Shown: positions 1 through 9,545, counted from the stretch's first letter. The stretch: 60,729 bases of DNA from Paenibacillus piri (GCF_004354045.1 NZ_SMRT01000028.1:1-60729), one strand, 5' to 3'. The notes: generated by a model not told the origin, from the letters alone. Numbers and translations are program-made.

Positions 1-131
1 TGACAGCCAGAAGGAAAAGTTTGATGAAAAAATGTGGGTTCAACGATTTACTCCGCGTAGGGCTAGGAGCATCTGGTCGAAAGTGAATAAAGACAAAGCA
101 GAGCTTCTCATTACAAATGGAAGAATGAAGC
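1..131. repeat. Terminal direct repeat, left copy
   Basis: These 131 bases are identical to 60599-60729. The YdeI-like reading frame enters here in the frame in which it leaves the right end, so joining the ends restores one intact gene. That is what a circular molecule, or an assembly path closing on itself, would give. Confidence 0.95.
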
Positions 132-400
132 CCTCTGGGTTCAAAGCGATTGAAGTTGCCAAAAAGAATGGACAATGGGACAAGGCCTACGAATCGCAAA
201 GTATCGCTTCTATGCCTGAGGATTTCGCAATTGAACTTGAGCGTAATGTCAAAGCGAAGGCATTTTATGATACGTTGAATAGCCAAAATAAATATGCAGT
301 TCTGTTCAGAATCCATAATGCCAAGAAGCAAGAAACCCGGGCGAAACGAATTCAACAGTTTGTAGCGATGCTTGAAAAAGGTGAAAAAATATATCCCTAA
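1..400 (+). CDS. YdeI/OmpD-associated family protein (3' part; 5' part at the right end)
   Basis: This is the C-terminal part of a small YdeI-family protein. The codon phase is set by bases 2-4, and a TAA closes the frame at 398-400. Read together with the 5' part that starts at GTG 60414, the whole protein is 194 residues, normal for the family. The family pattern is visible: CYGWVDSQ at the join, then the basic FTPRRARSIWSKVN block, then a helical tail rich in Lys and Arg. The biochemical role of the family is unsettled; members are often annotated as bacteriocin-protection or OmpD-associated proteins. The gene is cut only because the circle is opened here. Confidence 0.85.
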   Translation, partial: DSQKEKFDEKMWVQRFTPRRARSIWSKVNKDKAELLITNGRMKPSGFKAIEVAKKNGQWDKAYESQSIASMPEDFAIELERNVKAKAFYDTLNSQNKYAVLFRIHNAKKQETRAKRIQQFVAMLEKGEKIYP

Positions 401-444
401 TCAGCCTAACGGGAACGATAGCGCAGCGTTCTTGTCATTTATGT
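401..444. repeat. Half copy of the TAACGGG-hairpin repeat family
   Basis: The sequence CTAACGGGAACGATAG sits just after the YdeI-like stop codon. It matches one border of the dispersed TAACGGG repeats seen elsewhere in the window. The second border and the hairpin are missing, and a TGTCGG repeat starts at once downstream, so this may be a truncated copy. Confidence 0.5.
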
Positions 445-590
445 TGTCGGATGACAAGAGCATTATCTCATTAATTGCCGCGTAAATCGCGGATTTTTTG
501 TTTTATGGGATCAAGTTCTTGTCAAATCCAAATGACAAGAACTTGATCCCATTCCCGATTTTGATAAGAACATGATCTCATTCCCGACGA
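445..590. repeat. TGTCGG-family repeat, copy A
   Basis: It begins TGTCGG and ends CCCGACG. Inside are several sites of the form GACAAGAAC-x-T-x-ATC(C/T)CATT, a GCCGCG/CGCGG hairpin followed by T residues that resembles an intrinsic terminator, and a long palindrome around 505-552 with GGGATCAAGTTCTTGTCA arms. No protein is encoded. Five other copies lie in the window. Confidence 0.75.
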
Positions 591-786
591 GATGGGATGG
601 TATAAATGATTATCGGTATAAGGGGGAGACAAATTCAGTAAAGCAGCTGCGCTTCGTTCAGGGCTCAGATGATATTATGTTACGTCTTAACCTCGATATG
701 GCTATTCTTCCAAAAATCCCTGGAGAGCAGGCTCAAGATTAACATGTCGCTTGAAAGATTTCAAACGCGACGCTACAGGTAAATTG

Positions 787-1378
787 CCGATACCGGCATT
801 GGGATCCAAGTGGATAAGCTGGAAATGATATTTGGAAGCTTTCGTGAAAGCGAGCACGCCGATTTCAAAGGAATATGGAGGGGTAGGACTCGGGCTCAGC
901 ATCGTGAGGCGGTAGGTCGAACTGCACGGTGGGCATGTCGAAGTCGATTCGAAAGTCGGCAGGGGATCCACATTTTCGTTTACATTACCGGTCAGTCATG
1001 GTAGCGGCGCAGAGGCCGCTGAAGCTTCCAAGGGAGAGGGGCGGCACATCAGGTTCAGGTAGGCGCTGTCTGTCGCCTCGCGCGGAAATTTCGCAGACGT
1101 TGTTGTGCCGGCAAGAAGCCGCTGGTGTGACGATAAATCAACCGAAGACGGCGATCTTGGTGGTTGACGTCGATCCGGTAAATTTTCGGGTCGAGATGGC
1201 CGCTTTGGCGGAGTAGCCATACGAGATTATTACCGCAGGCAACGGCCAGGGAAGTGCTGAATTTCTTGGAAGGGGGCAGCCGGCAATCGGACTCGTCATC
1301 CTGGACGTCATGATGCCCAGCCAGACGGGGTATGAGACGTGCAGGTTCCTTCGCCGTAAGTTCGCGTTAATTTGAAGC
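787..1378 (+). pseudogene. Decayed hybrid sensor kinase / response regulator fragment
   Basis: Translated in shifting frames, the region first gives a GHKL ATPase pattern: DTGIG, then GLGLSIV, LHGGHVEVDSKVG and a GSTFSFTLPV ending. It then gives a receiver domain start (ILVVD-x-DPVN) and its phosphoacceptor region (GLVILDVMMPSQTGYE). Several frameshifts and a stop interrupt it. The N-terminal sensor and everything after the receiver domain are missing. This order is typical of hybrid kinases of Paenibacillus-type Firmicutes. It cannot make a working protein as it stands. Confidence 0.75.
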
Positions 1379-1847
1379 CGGACTGATCGCGGCCAGCCAT
1401 TTGGCGGGTAGATTTGCCTGTTGAATTTGCCGCTATTATATTGGGCGGAGGAAAAACGGGGGATCCGGATACGAAAACTGTATCGCCCGGTTGCAAACTC
1501 GCTACATCAAAGCATACCTACGCCGTGACGACACTATTCGACGGAATTTGGTTTCGGTATGTTCCGAACGAGGAGTGGGAGCTGCGCGGAATCTGTTGTC
1601 CATCGGCCCCGGAAAGCGAATCGCCGTCGTCTGCGCGAATGGAACCGATGTGCTGATATCCATGTGCCAGAATACCCGATCGAATGCCGATTTAGAGGAA
1701 AATTCACGAAAAACAGCTTCCTTTTTAAGCAGCGGACTGCGGCGACGGGCTTCATGCTTTTAGTAACACGTTAGATTGGTTGGAAACCTCGTTCCCCGTT
1801 CGCCCACTGAACGCATGAGCATGGGGGACCTCGTAGAGGCCACAGAG
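1379..1847. other. Stretch without a supported gene
   Basis: Short open frames exist on both strands but none has a convincing ribosome site, domain pattern or consistent codon use. It may be further decayed sequence linked to the kinase relic upstream. The last bases abut the stop codon of the multicopper oxidase gene on the opposite strand. Confidence 0.4.
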
Positions 1848-3920
1848 TTATTCCGGTTTATTTATCGTTGCATGTCCGACTTCAAATGGCGTCGTCACAC
1901 CCTCATAAGCGAGATGCAGCGTCATGCCTTCGGCAGCGTGAATGAGATTGTGGCAGTGATCCATCCAAATGCCGGGATTGTCAGCTCGGAAAGCCACCTC
2001 GTAAATTTCTCCAGGATTAACGTTCAGTGTGTCTGTCCACCATGGGCTTCCGGAAGCTGTTTTGCCATTTCTACTGAGTACGAGCATTTTATGGCCGTGT
2101 AAGTGCATCGGGTGAGGCACAAAGCTGCGGTTCACGAACGTCGTCTTCACAAGGTCCCCCTCTTTAACCATGAACATTGGCGTATTCGGGAACACCTCGC
2201 CATTGAAGGTATGCAATCTACCGAATTTGCCGTCGAAAAATCCCAACTTATTATCAATGACCATCACAAACTCGCGGTCGAAACGGCTATCTAGCCCGAA
2301 AGGCGTCGTTTTCGGACTGCCGTATAACAAAGGATCGAGCACCGGTCCTTTTACTACTTCCGGCGTGGCCCCGTTGCCGTCTGCGCTTAATAAAATGTGG
2401 TTTGCCGAAGAACCGATCGAGAGTAAAACCGGTTGTTCCGGCATGATGAACGTTACATCATAGCGTCCTCCTGCAGCGACTTCCAGTCGGGCGTTTTCAA
2501 GGTCTGCAGGGGCGTTGAGATCCGTTCCATCGATGGCTGAAACCTTAAACTTCACGCCTGACAGGAAAAAGCTTGTCGGCTTGTTATCCGTGTTAATCAA
2601 TCGGAACCGCAACGGCGAACCCGGCGCAATCTTACGTCCTTCAAGCGTATCGAGCAAGTCTGCCGCTGATTCATTCGTGTCATTCCACCTATGTGTCATC
2701 ACGACGATGTCTTGTGTTTCTGACTGCAATGATTCTTTGGGTTCGACAATGAATGCCCCGAACAACCCTTTCTGCACTTGTTCGGACGATTGCTGGTGAG
2801 AGTGATACCAATACGATCCCACTTGGTTGGCGTGGAACCGATAGGTAAAAGCTTGTCCGGGCATGACGGCATCCTGGGTTAGCCCGGATACGCCGTCCTC
2901 GCCGTTGGGTACATCCTGACCGTGCCAATGGATCGTCACTCCTTCGTCGATATCTTTGTTGACCAACGTTACTTCAACGAGATCCCCTTGATTCACGCGT
3001 AGTTCCGGTCCTGGCGACTGGCCATTGTACGTCCAGGCATCGATTGTGGAGCCAGAATTGAGCTGTATTGTTTTTTTCAAGGCGGTAAGCGTAAACTTCT
3101 TGTCCGGCACTCCGGTTTGAGGCCCGACAAGATCGGTCACACTGACGGTTTTCCCATCACCAGAAACCGTGTGGTTCATCCCGTTCATATGATGTTCCGT
3201 CGTAACAGCGCCCCGGCCAAAATCCATTTTCCCCATCGTCATACTCATTCGATCTGGTATCCTGCTTGATTGTGACGACAGTACAAACCAGCTTGAAACG
3301 ACAATAATGCCAAGAAGTACGCTGGCAGAAATCCACAAAAGGTTTTGACCCTGCCGATTATCCGAATGTCCTTCAGTTCGTCCGCGTCGCCGTTGGATCA
3401 CCCAAAGGACGCCGGTAACAGCAGCGAATATCATCAGAATTATAACGAGATTCGACCATTCCATCGATTGTGCCGGAAAAAATAACGACAGTATCAACTC
3501 CATGGCAGTACCGAAGCCTACCGCCTGGATCGGAAGTATGAGAGCCGGTGTGGAGAAAGCGGCTCTGTCTGTTACGTCCATCGGTTGCTCTAGGTTAGTG
3601 ATTTCGCGGCGCGCAATCTTCTGCAACCTTGGAACCGAAAAAACCAGTACAGATACTATAGGTATCACGACCAGTACTGACTGCAAAATAATAGTATCCT
3701 GTATAAATAACCATCCTTTCGAAGCGAGTAAGGAAGAGGTTACGATTTTCCCGAGCAGCAATAATACGCCGATGCCGAATAGTACGATAATCCCACGTAC
3801 ACTGGACCGGACCCGGCTCTTCGTAGGAAGGGATAGCAAGTGGCTGGAGCGATAACCGGCAATCCCCCAAATGACAAAAAGTAAAAAAATCATGGCCAAA
3901 TCCGCAATAATCAAAATCAT
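1848..3920 (-). CDS. Multicopper oxidase with N-terminal membrane domain
   Basis: The 690-residue protein starts with about six hydrophobic segments (to about residue 215), followed by two cupredoxin-type domains. All copper ligand motifs are present: HWHG near residue 330, YHSH near 370, HPMHLHGH near 602 and HCHNLIHAAEGM near 652. The last ends in the type-1 Met. Multicopper oxidases couple oxidation of a substrate (often Cu(I) or phenolics) to reduction of oxygen to water. The membrane part would hold the catalytic domains outside the cell. A GGGAGG ribosome site precedes the ATG. It follows a small membrane protein gene by 17 bases, so the two are probably one operon, divergent from a two-component system. 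A role in copper tolerance is inferred from the family. Confidence 0.9.
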   Translation of the reverse strand: MILIIADLAMIFLLFVIWGIAGYRSSHLLSLPTKSRVRSSVRGIIVLFGIGVLLLLGKIVTSSLLASKGWLFIQDTIILQSVLVVIPIVSVLVFSVPRLQKIARREITNLEQPMDVTDRAAFSTPALILPIQAVGFGTAMELILSLFFPAQSMEWSNLVIILMIFAAVTGVLWVIQRRRGRTEGHSDNRQGQNLLWISASVLLGIIVVSSWFVLSSQSSRIPDRMSMTMGKMDFGRGAVTTEHHMNGMNHTVSGDGKTVSVTDLVGPQTGVPDKKFTLTALKKTIQLNSGSTIDAWTYNGQSPGPELRVNQGDLVEVTLVNKDIDEGVTIHWHGQDVPNGEDGVSGLTQDAVMPGQAFTYRFHANQVGSYWYHSHQQSSEQVQKGLFGAFIVEPKESLQSETQDIVVMTHRWNDTNESAADLLDTLEGRKIAPGSPLRFRLINTDNKPTSFFLSGVKFKVSAIDGTDLNAPADLENARLEVAAGGRYDVTFIMPEQPVLLSIGSSANHILLSADGNGATPEVVKGPVLDPLLYGSPKTTPFGLDSRFDREFVMVIDNKLGFFDGKFGRLHTFNGEVFPNTPMFMVKEGDLVKTTFVNRSFVPHPMHLHGHKMLVLSRNGKTASGSPWWTDTLNVNPGEIYEVAFRADNPGIWMDHCHNLIHAAEGMTLHLAYEGVTTPFEVGHATINKPE

Positions 3921-3937
3921 GTTGTGAACCTCCCGAG

Positions 3938-4375
3938 CTAAAATTTATGGTGTTTGTTTAGCAGCCAATCGTAGCCGAAGTAAAACGCTCCTGCACTGAT
4001 TAAACTGATGAACGGCATCATTTCGAATAAACGGGTTAGGACTGCCATCATTCCAATGACCATAAGAACGATTCCCGTTTCGATATAAAATCCTCCTTTG
4101 GAGGCTGCAAGCAGATAGAGGTACTTCATAAAAACAGGTACCAACAAAATGAGGATTGCGATGGACATACTTTCCCAAATCCATTCTATGAAGGAGTTGT
4201 TCTGATCCACATTTCTGATGTACAACCATCCCATACATGCCGATCCTACAGTGAAAACAATAAAAACCAGAAACATAAACAACCGGAAGCAGTCCTTTTT
4301 AATCCACCAATCATGTCCAACTCTTAAGGCAAGCAGAAAGCTACATAGCATGGTTACATCCCAGGAAAACAACAA
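3938..4375 (-). CDS. Small integral membrane protein
   Basis: About 145 residues with four hydrophobic segments, ending in a short His/Lys tail (NKHHKF). I chose the TTG at 4375 because GAGGTGG lies about six bases upstream; an earlier TTG at 4420 lacks a clear ribosome site. I do not recognise the family. It lies just ahead of the multicopper oxidase gene in the same direction, so it may be a membrane partner of that enzyme. That partnership is inference from position only. Confidence 0.7.
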   Translation of the reverse strand: MLFSWDVTMLCSFLLALRVGHDWWIKKDCFRLFMFLVFIVFTVGSACMGWLYIRNVDQNNSFIEWIWESMSIAILILLVPVFMKYLYLLAASKGGFYIETGIVLMVIGMMAVLTRLFEMMPFISLISAGAFYFGYDWLLNKHHKF

Positions 4376-4566
4376 GGAACCACCTCGGATTTTGACCTGA
4401 TATTCGATTCCGGAACACAAGCCGGTTCTCTCAGACTCGACTCAAAGTGTACCAGCCAAATGTCCAGAACTTGTGGAGAACTTCTCCTGTTTGCATGGTG
4501 CTTATGTTTTTGTCTGAAAATAAAGCTATAATACGAGTAAAACAACGGAAAGAAGCTGGGTTGAAT

Positions 4567-5253
4567 ATGGAAACGACTTTACTTCTGGTGGACGATGAAG
4601 TGAGAATGCTTGAGGCAATGGCCTCGTATTTACAAAAAGAAGGATTTCGGATTGTGAGTGCCACAAACGGCAAAGATGCACTAACGATGGCCAAATCGGA
4701 GAAGCCGGCTTTGGTCGTTTTAGACTGGATGCTTCCGGGATTGAGCGGAATTGAAGTTTGCCGCGAACTGCGGAACATGGGGTCGTATGGAATTATTATG
4801 TTGACGGCAAAAACGGAGGAAATAGATAAAATCATCGGGTTGGAGATCGGAGCGGACGACTACATGACCAAGCCATTTAGCTTGAGGGAGTTGACAGCAA
4901 GGGTACGTTCCGTTTTACGCCGGCTACAGGGGAAAACCGAAGAACATCAGGCGATACAAAGGGGAGAATTGACGATAATTGAATCGAAATGCCAAGTCCT
5001 GAATGGGGAAGAGGAAATCATTTTAACTCCAACCGAATTCAAACTGCTGCTTACTTTATCAGCCAAACCCGGTATTGTATTCAGTCGGCTCCAATTAATG
5101 AAAGCGGCAATGGAAGATGATTTTATCAACTACGAGCGTACGATCGATTCCCATATTAGCAACCTGCGAAAAAAGATCGAAAAGGATCCGGCGATCCCGA
5201 AATATATTCAAACCGTTTATGGATTTGGTTATCGATTCGGTGACAAGTTATGA
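4567..5253 (+). CDS. OmpR-family response regulator
   Basis: About 228 residues. The receiver domain has the acidic pair in LLLVDDE, phosphoacceptor Asp53 in VVLDWMLPG, and the conserved Lys in DDYMTKPF. A winged-helix DNA-binding domain follows (LTPTEFKLLLTL ... RTIDSHISNLRKKIE ... VYGFGYRF). The ATG at 4567 matches the usual N-terminus; the frame is open farther upstream. A TATAAT-like box lies at 4527-4532. The stop overlaps the start of the kinase gene as ATGA, so the two proteins are translationally coupled. The divergent oxidase operon is the most likely target, which would make this a metal-responsive pair; that is inference. Confidence 0.92.
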   Translation: METTLLLVDDEVRMLEAMASYLQKEGFRIVSATNGKDALTMAKSEKPALVVLDWMLPGLSGIEVCRELRNMGSYGIIMLTAKTEEIDKIIGLEIGADDYMTKPFSLRELTARVRSVLRRLQGKTEEHQAIQRGELTIIESKCQVLNGEEEIILTPTEFKLLLTLSAKPGIVFSRLQLMKAAMEDDFINYERTIDSHISNLRKKIEKDPAIPKYIQTVYGFGYRFGDKL

Positions 5254-6608
5254 ACGTTCGGGGAAAATTGTTTGGCGCAATGGCGGTGCTGGTTCTTTTT
5301 GTCACTGTGTTCTACTTTGGGACAACCCAGGGATACTTGGAAAGCCGATTTGAGCATTATTCCAAAGATAAGACGTCAGGAATATTTGAAACCTATTATA
5401 AGGACCACGGAAATTCATGGGAAGGCATAGAACGAATGAAAATTTCCAACGGAATGGGCCAGGGAAGTCCGGACCAACGCGAAATCTCCCTACTATCTAC
5501 TGACGGAGATATCTTGTTTTTCAAGGGGGTAGGCGATCCTCAATCCTTGATTCAGCATGGGAAACAAAAACTCATTAAGATAAACGAAATACCTGTCGGC
5601 ACAATCTTTGTAGACAGGTGGGAATCAACCGAAGCTCATGAATTAAAGATATATGTTCTCGACTCCATGCTAACAGAAGGTTTTATCGTACCCGCCTTAA
5701 CCGGGGTAATTGCATTGCTTCTTGGCTTATGGTTAATCAGGAGACTGACGTTGCCCCTGAAGCGTCTTATCCCGGCCATTGAAAAAATGGCACATGGAAA
5801 TCTTCACATTCAAATTCCCGTGTCAACGAAGGATGAATACGGGAAGGTAACGGAAGCGCTCAATCATATGGCGAAGCAATTGATGCGTGCAGAAGAGGTG
5901 CGTAAACATCTGACTGCCGATGTGGCTCATGAGTTAAGGACGCCGCTTTCGATCATTCAATGTCAAATGGAAAATATCCAGGTGGGTGGACGAGACGTCC
6001 CTCCGGAAATCTTATTGCCCATGCAGGATGAAGTGATTCGTCTATCCAAGCTTGTCGACGATCTCCACCAACTGACATTGGCCGAAGCTGGGAAATTGCC
6101 GTTGGATCGGAAGCCGGCCGATCTTGTTCTACTCTTGAATCGGATTATCGATATGCTAAAGCCAGAAGCGGAAGATCGAAAAATCGAAATGATTTGTTCT
6201 TACCAAGCGAGTACGATGATCGTATTCCTCGATCCAAACCGTATCACACAGGTATTATATAATTTGTTGACCAACGCGCTGAGGTATACACCGCACGGGG
6301 GAAATATCACGATCCGTCTAACGAATAGTTTCCACGAGGGCTCGCGTTTTGCCGTTGTCTCGGTCGCGGATACGGGAGCCGGTATCGCGGCGGAGCAGCT
6401 TCCATACTTGTTTGATCGTTTTTATCGCGTCGAAGAAGCGCGTTCCCGACATACGGGAGGGATGGGATTGGGACTCGCAATTGCAAAAGAATTTGTTGAG
6501 GCCCATCAAGGTTGCATTACAGTAGCCAGTGAAGTTGGACAAGGAACGAGTTTTACTGTATACTTGCCCTTTTCTTCGGATTCAAAGCCAGTTCATGACT
6601 TGTCATGA
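5250..6608 (+). CDS. Sensor histidine kinase with HAMP domain
   Basis: The 452-residue kinase has one membrane segment near residues 7-27, an extracellular sensor region of about 120 residues, and a second segment near 148-168. A HAMP linker follows (LIRRLTLPLKRL), then a HisKA domain with the phosphorylated His in AHELRTPLS. The ATPase domain shows NLLTNALRYTPHGG, DTGAGI and GMGLGLAIAKE. All kinase boxes are intact. It partners the response regulator whose gene overlaps its start. The sensor domain has no obvious Cys/His/Met metal-binding cluster, so the signal is unknown. Confidence 0.92.
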   Translation: MNVRGKLFGAMAVLVLFVTVFYFGTTQGYLESRFEHYSKDKTSGIFETYYKDHGNSWEGIERMKISNGMGQGSPDQREISLLSTDGDILFFKGVGDPQSLIQHGKQKLIKINEIPVGTIFVDRWESTEAHELKIYVLDSMLTEGFIVPALTGVIALLLGLWLIRRLTLPLKRLIPAIEKMAHGNLHIQIPVSTKDEYGKVTEALNHMAKQLMRAEEVRKHLTADVAHELRTPLSIIQCQMENIQVGGRDVPPEILLPMQDEVIRLSKLVDDLHQLTLAEAGKLPLDRKPADLVLLLNRIIDMLKPEAEDRKIEMICSYQASTMIVFLDPNRITQVLYNLLTNALRYTPHGGNITIRLTNSFHEGSRFAVVSVADTGAGIAAEQLPYLFDRFYRVEEARSRHTGGMGLGLAIAKEFVEAHQGCITVASEVGQGTSFTVYLPFSSDSKPVHDLS

Positions 6609-6700
6609 AATCTATATCTCGTGACCAAATCTTATTCCCATTAATCGCGGCTTTTTTGTTTTATAAGATCAAGTTCTATGTATACGGCAACGATGTCGTT
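6609..6700. repeat. Remnant of a TGTCGG-family repeat
   Basis: Only the middle is recognisable: ATTCCCATTAATCGCGGC, a T run, then TTTTATAAGATCAAGTTCT, which parallels the terminator and first palindrome arm of full copies. It lies just after the kinase stop codon and could act as its terminator. Confidence 0.45.
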
Positions 6701-7039
6701 ACGCAGTTTGACCCAATGGATGAAGCTTAATAATTATTATTTGGCAGAATTGTTTGATTTACCATCCTTCGTTAAATTAAATTTGTATTCGGTCAGGCCA
6801 GGACTGTGCACATTAGCAATCCATGAGAAACCGGACATGCTGTTGGATGATAAAATGTAGACATAAAGGAGGCTGCATATGGAACGTGTAATCTAAAAAC
6901 TTCTCGACCGACACCCGAAGAATACACAATGGCTCGGGATTTCATTCTATTGCCTCATATGCTAACAATCGTTGAGCGAAGTAGTGACGAAATAAGGACG
7001 TCAACAAATATCTTAAAGCAGTTATATTTAATTACCCTT

Positions 7040-7226
7040 TGCGAATACGCTGGGTATCCGACATATTGCTTTTGCTGTTGAAGATATTGGATTCATTGTT
7101 GCCAAATTGAAAAAGACGGGCACGGAATTCTTTAGTGAGATACAGCAATATGCAGAAAGTTATAAGTTATGTTATGTTCGTGGTCCTGAAGGAATTATTT
7201 TGGAATTGGCTGAGAAAATCAAATAA
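7040..7226 (+). pseudogene. VOC (glyoxalase/bleomycin-resistance) family fragment
   Basis: From 7053 the frame reads GIRHIAFAVEDIG ... FFSEIQ ... CYVRGPEGIILELAEKIK and a stop. This is the C-terminal half of a vicinal oxygen chelate domain, including the metal-ligand His of RHIAF and the Glu of ILELAE. Upstream (from the ATG near 6882, which has an AAGGAGG site) the frame is broken by stops and shifts. The gene appears inactivated. Confidence 0.7.
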
Positions 7227-7239
7227 CTATTGAAGGTTA

Positions 7240-7298
7240 AGCTAACGGAGAACGATAGCTAAAAGAAGTAGACATAATAATTATTATGTCTACTTCAA
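7240..7298. terminator. Perfect 32-base palindrome after a TAACGG border
   Basis: A TAAGCTAACGGAGAACGATAG border of the TAACGGG repeat family is followed by a perfect palindrome at 7265-7296 (arm GAAGTAGACATAATAA). It lies between the convergent VOC remnant and the anti-sigma gene, so it could terminate both transcripts. No T run follows on either strand beyond short A/T tracts. Confidence 0.55.
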
Positions 7299-7341
7299 CA
7301 TCTCTGTGTGATTTTCAGATACAAACATCGTTGAGCCGGGG

Positions 7342-8610
7342 TTAATGTAGCAGCAACTTGCCTTTCTGCTTCCACATTTCAATGTAGGGCTCTTCTGCCG
7401 CCCATTGCAGCATAACGACCGATTCGTTTGGCGCTAAGTTAATGGTGAGCAGGGGAGCGGGAACGATTTGGCCGTCAAACGGATATACGGTGATTTCCCG
7501 CTCCGAAATGATTCCTACTATGTCATCGTTCGGTGAAGAAAAAGCGTCCTTCGCGTCCGGACGTATTTGCCGGATTTCATCCCAGCCGGCCGATAACCGG
7601 TCATAGGAAACGACCGCGTTCGGCAAATCAACCGGTAACTCGTGAAGCTGGTAGCCGAAAACCGACGGGTCTGTACTGTTGTACGAGGCAACTTGCGGGA
7701 CCCATTCGCCTTGCTTGCGGACTATCGTCCAGCTTTCACCGTTCTCATCCGGTACAGCCTTAACCGGTCCGACAGCGCCCGGTGCCCTGGGGGCAACAGC
7801 GTTTATTGCTTTCAGCGGGAGCTTCACGGAGTCGCCTAAAACCTTCGTCAAGGAAACATGTGGATCCAGCTGCGGCGGTGACGGGGTTGGAGGTTTATTA
7901 GACGCCAATTCCTGCAGGTCTTTAACCCAAACATATTCATACCGGTTTTCCTTGGTTTGGTCCTTTTGCCTGATCGTCTGGGCTAACGCCAAATAACGGT
8001 TGCCGGCAAACAGCAGCTTTTCATTCAGCCTTGCGGACGCAGGCGGTATAGAAGCCGGCTCGCGCATTTTGAGGCTGCCGGTAGCGGTAAAAGCATGTAA
8101 CGACCGGTATTCACCATCGGCCTTCTGAGTACTTTGGGGTGCAATTTTCATAAAATCGGTTTTATACGGCATTACGATTCCGTCACCCTCGGCAATCCGG
8201 CGTAAGCTGCCGTCTTCCGGCGCAAGCAAAACGGTTCTGTAAGTACTGTATTCGGAGCTGCCGGCCGCTTGCGGATAATCTTTACGCAAGCCGATTAGCA
8301 GCGCGGAGTGAAGCCGGAACGGATACTCACTGGCCATTTGTGCCGCGGCAGGTTCGCTGCGGGTTGTTTCATTAACTAATAACCCGGTTGCTTCTTGTTC
8401 AGTCGGCCGGTTCCATTCCACGGACAAAAAGACAGCTACCGATAATAGTCCGGCGCAAATGCCGGCGCTCCAACGCAGCCATTGCTTTGGATTTCCGCTT
8501 TGTTCCTCCGCGCGTTCCATAATGCGTTTCTTTAATGTTTCGGAGAACCCGTCACGGATAAGCGGTCCGTCGGCCAAGCCTTTTTTCAACTCGTCGTCAA
8601 TCGGATCCAT
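7342..8610 (-). CDS. Probable anti-sigma factor (single-pass membrane protein)
   Basis: The 422-residue protein has a short cytoplasmic N-terminus (DELKKGL ... LKKRIMERAEE), one membrane segment near residues 46-64 (LRWSAGICAGLLSVAVFLSV), and a long outer domain of about 350 residues with no recognised fold. Its gene overlaps the end of an ECF sigma gene by 14 bases, the classical arrangement for a sigma and its membrane-bound inhibitor. No zinc-binding HxxxCxxC motif was seen, so the inhibitor class is not the common ZAS type. The function rests on context and topology. Confidence 0.7.
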   Translation of the reverse strand: MDPIDDELKKGLADGPLIRDGFSETLKKRIMERAEEQSGNPKQWLRWSAGICAGLLSVAVFLSVEWNRPTEQEATGLLVNETTRSEPAAAQMASEYPFRLHSALLIGLRKDYPQAAGSSEYSTYRTVLLAPEDGSLRRIAEGDGIVMPYKTDFMKIAPQSTQKADGEYRSLHAFTATGSLKMREPASIPPASARLNEKLLFAGNRYLALAQTIRQKDQTKENRYEYVWVKDLQELASNKPPTPSPPQLDPHVSLTKVLGDSVKLPLKAINAVAPRAPGAVGPVKAVPDENGESWTIVRKQGEWVPQVASYNSTDPSVFGYQLHELPVDLPNAVVSYDRLSAGWDEIRQIRPDAKDAFSSPNDDIVGIISEREITVYPFDGQIVPAPLLTINLAPNESVVMLQWAAEEPYIEMWKQKGKLLLH

Positions 8611-9214
8611 AACTCTGACTCTCCTTTAGCTTCAAAACTTTTTTACGGGCATGATACAGCCTTGATTTAACGGTTCCTTCGGTCAATCCTAATATTTGAG
8701 CCATTTCTTTGATCGAAAGCTGGTAGTGGGCGTACAGCAGCAGCACCTCCCGGTATTTGACAGGCAGCTTCAGGACAAGCTTCCATAAATCGTTAACCGC
8801 CATTTTTTCGATCACGGCTTGTTCGGTTTTGTTAACCGGCTCGCCGGCCGGGGTTATAAATTCCATTAACGTTACCTTGCGATAAAAGGCGGAGCGCCGG
8901 TAATCCAGCGTCATATTGCGGCTAATCGTCAAAATCCATGTTTTCACCGATGATTCACTGCGGAATGTATATAGATTGCGGAACACTTTGAGAAATACTT
9001 CCTGCGTTATATCATCCGCTTGGTCCCATCTTCGGGTCATACTGAACGCATAATTCCACACATCCTTGCCGTAAGCCGTCATCAGCTCCTCAAGAATCGC
9101 TTTTTTATCAGAGCTTTCGGACAAATATTTTAAGTATTCGAAATTCGCCTTGGATTCCAACACTGCCACCTCAATCATTGGACGATCGGCCTTAATTACA
9201 GGTTCAATATTCAT
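8597..9214 (-). CDS. ECF-type RNA polymerase sigma factor
   Basis: 205 residues, the normal ECF size. Region 2 is clear (YAFSMTRRWDQADDITQEVFLKVFRNLYTFRSESSVKTWILTISRN), as is region 4 (LKLPVKYREVLLLYAHYQLSIKEMAQILGLTEGTVKSRLYHARKKV), here cited only as landmarks around residues 55-100 and 145-195. The protein would redirect RNA polymerase to a small regulon, usually including its own promoter. The overlapping downstream gene is the likely anti-sigma. The N-terminal 30 residues are longer than in most family members. Confidence 0.9.
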   Translation of the reverse strand: MNIEPVIKADRPMIEVAVLESKANFEYLKYLSESSDKKAILEELMTAYGKDVWNYAFSMTRRWDQADDITQEVFLKVFRNLYTFRSESSVKTWILTISRNMTLDYRRSAFYRKVTLMEFITPAGEPVNKTEQAVIEKMAVNDLWKLVLKLPVKYREVLLLYAHYQLSIKEMAQILGLTEGTVKSRLYHARKKVLKLKESQSYGSD

Positions 9215-9400
9215 GGATCAAAACATCCTAACTTTATTAGTTTACCGCTTCATGAGGCCATACTCCATACATTTCTGACGAACGAGGAAAGGAAAAGGTT
9301 TAATATTTCGACAAGATTATCCAAACTAATGGTAAAAAAATTGATCTTTACAAAATGCCTGTCCAAGAGGTAAAATATAGTACAGCCAAAAATCACTTTG

Positions 9401-9545
9401 TCGACGCTGAGTTTTCTTTGAGAAAAACGGGGGAACCAAGTACTTGGGGTGAATCAGCATGCACAACTTGTGCATGTTGTAGGGCGATTTCTCACCGTCC
9501 GAATCCGGCAGCTAACCTCGTAGGCGAGAGTGGGAAGGATAGATT
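9401..9545 (+). ncRNA. Cyclic di-AMP riboswitch (ydaO/yuaA type)
   Basis: The conserved blocks appear in order: CGGGGGAACCAAG, TTGGGGTGAATC, a variable hairpin (ATGCACAACTTGTGCAT), GTAGGGC, CACCGTCCGAATCCGGCAG, CTAACCTCGTAGGCG and a closing GAGAGTGGGAAGG. This is the consensus core of the ydaO motif, which binds cyclic di-AMP and usually turns gene expression off. A hairpin with ten-base arms follows at 9554-9580 and is a natural expression platform. The gene it controls is the 55-codon ORF that starts at 9649. A search with the Rfam ydaO covariance model should settle the call. Confidence 0.9.

Noticed and set aside
7342..8610. Calling the membrane protein a classical ZAS anti-sigma factor
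   Set aside because: No HxxxCxxC motif is present. The anti-sigma role is kept only as a context-based proposal.
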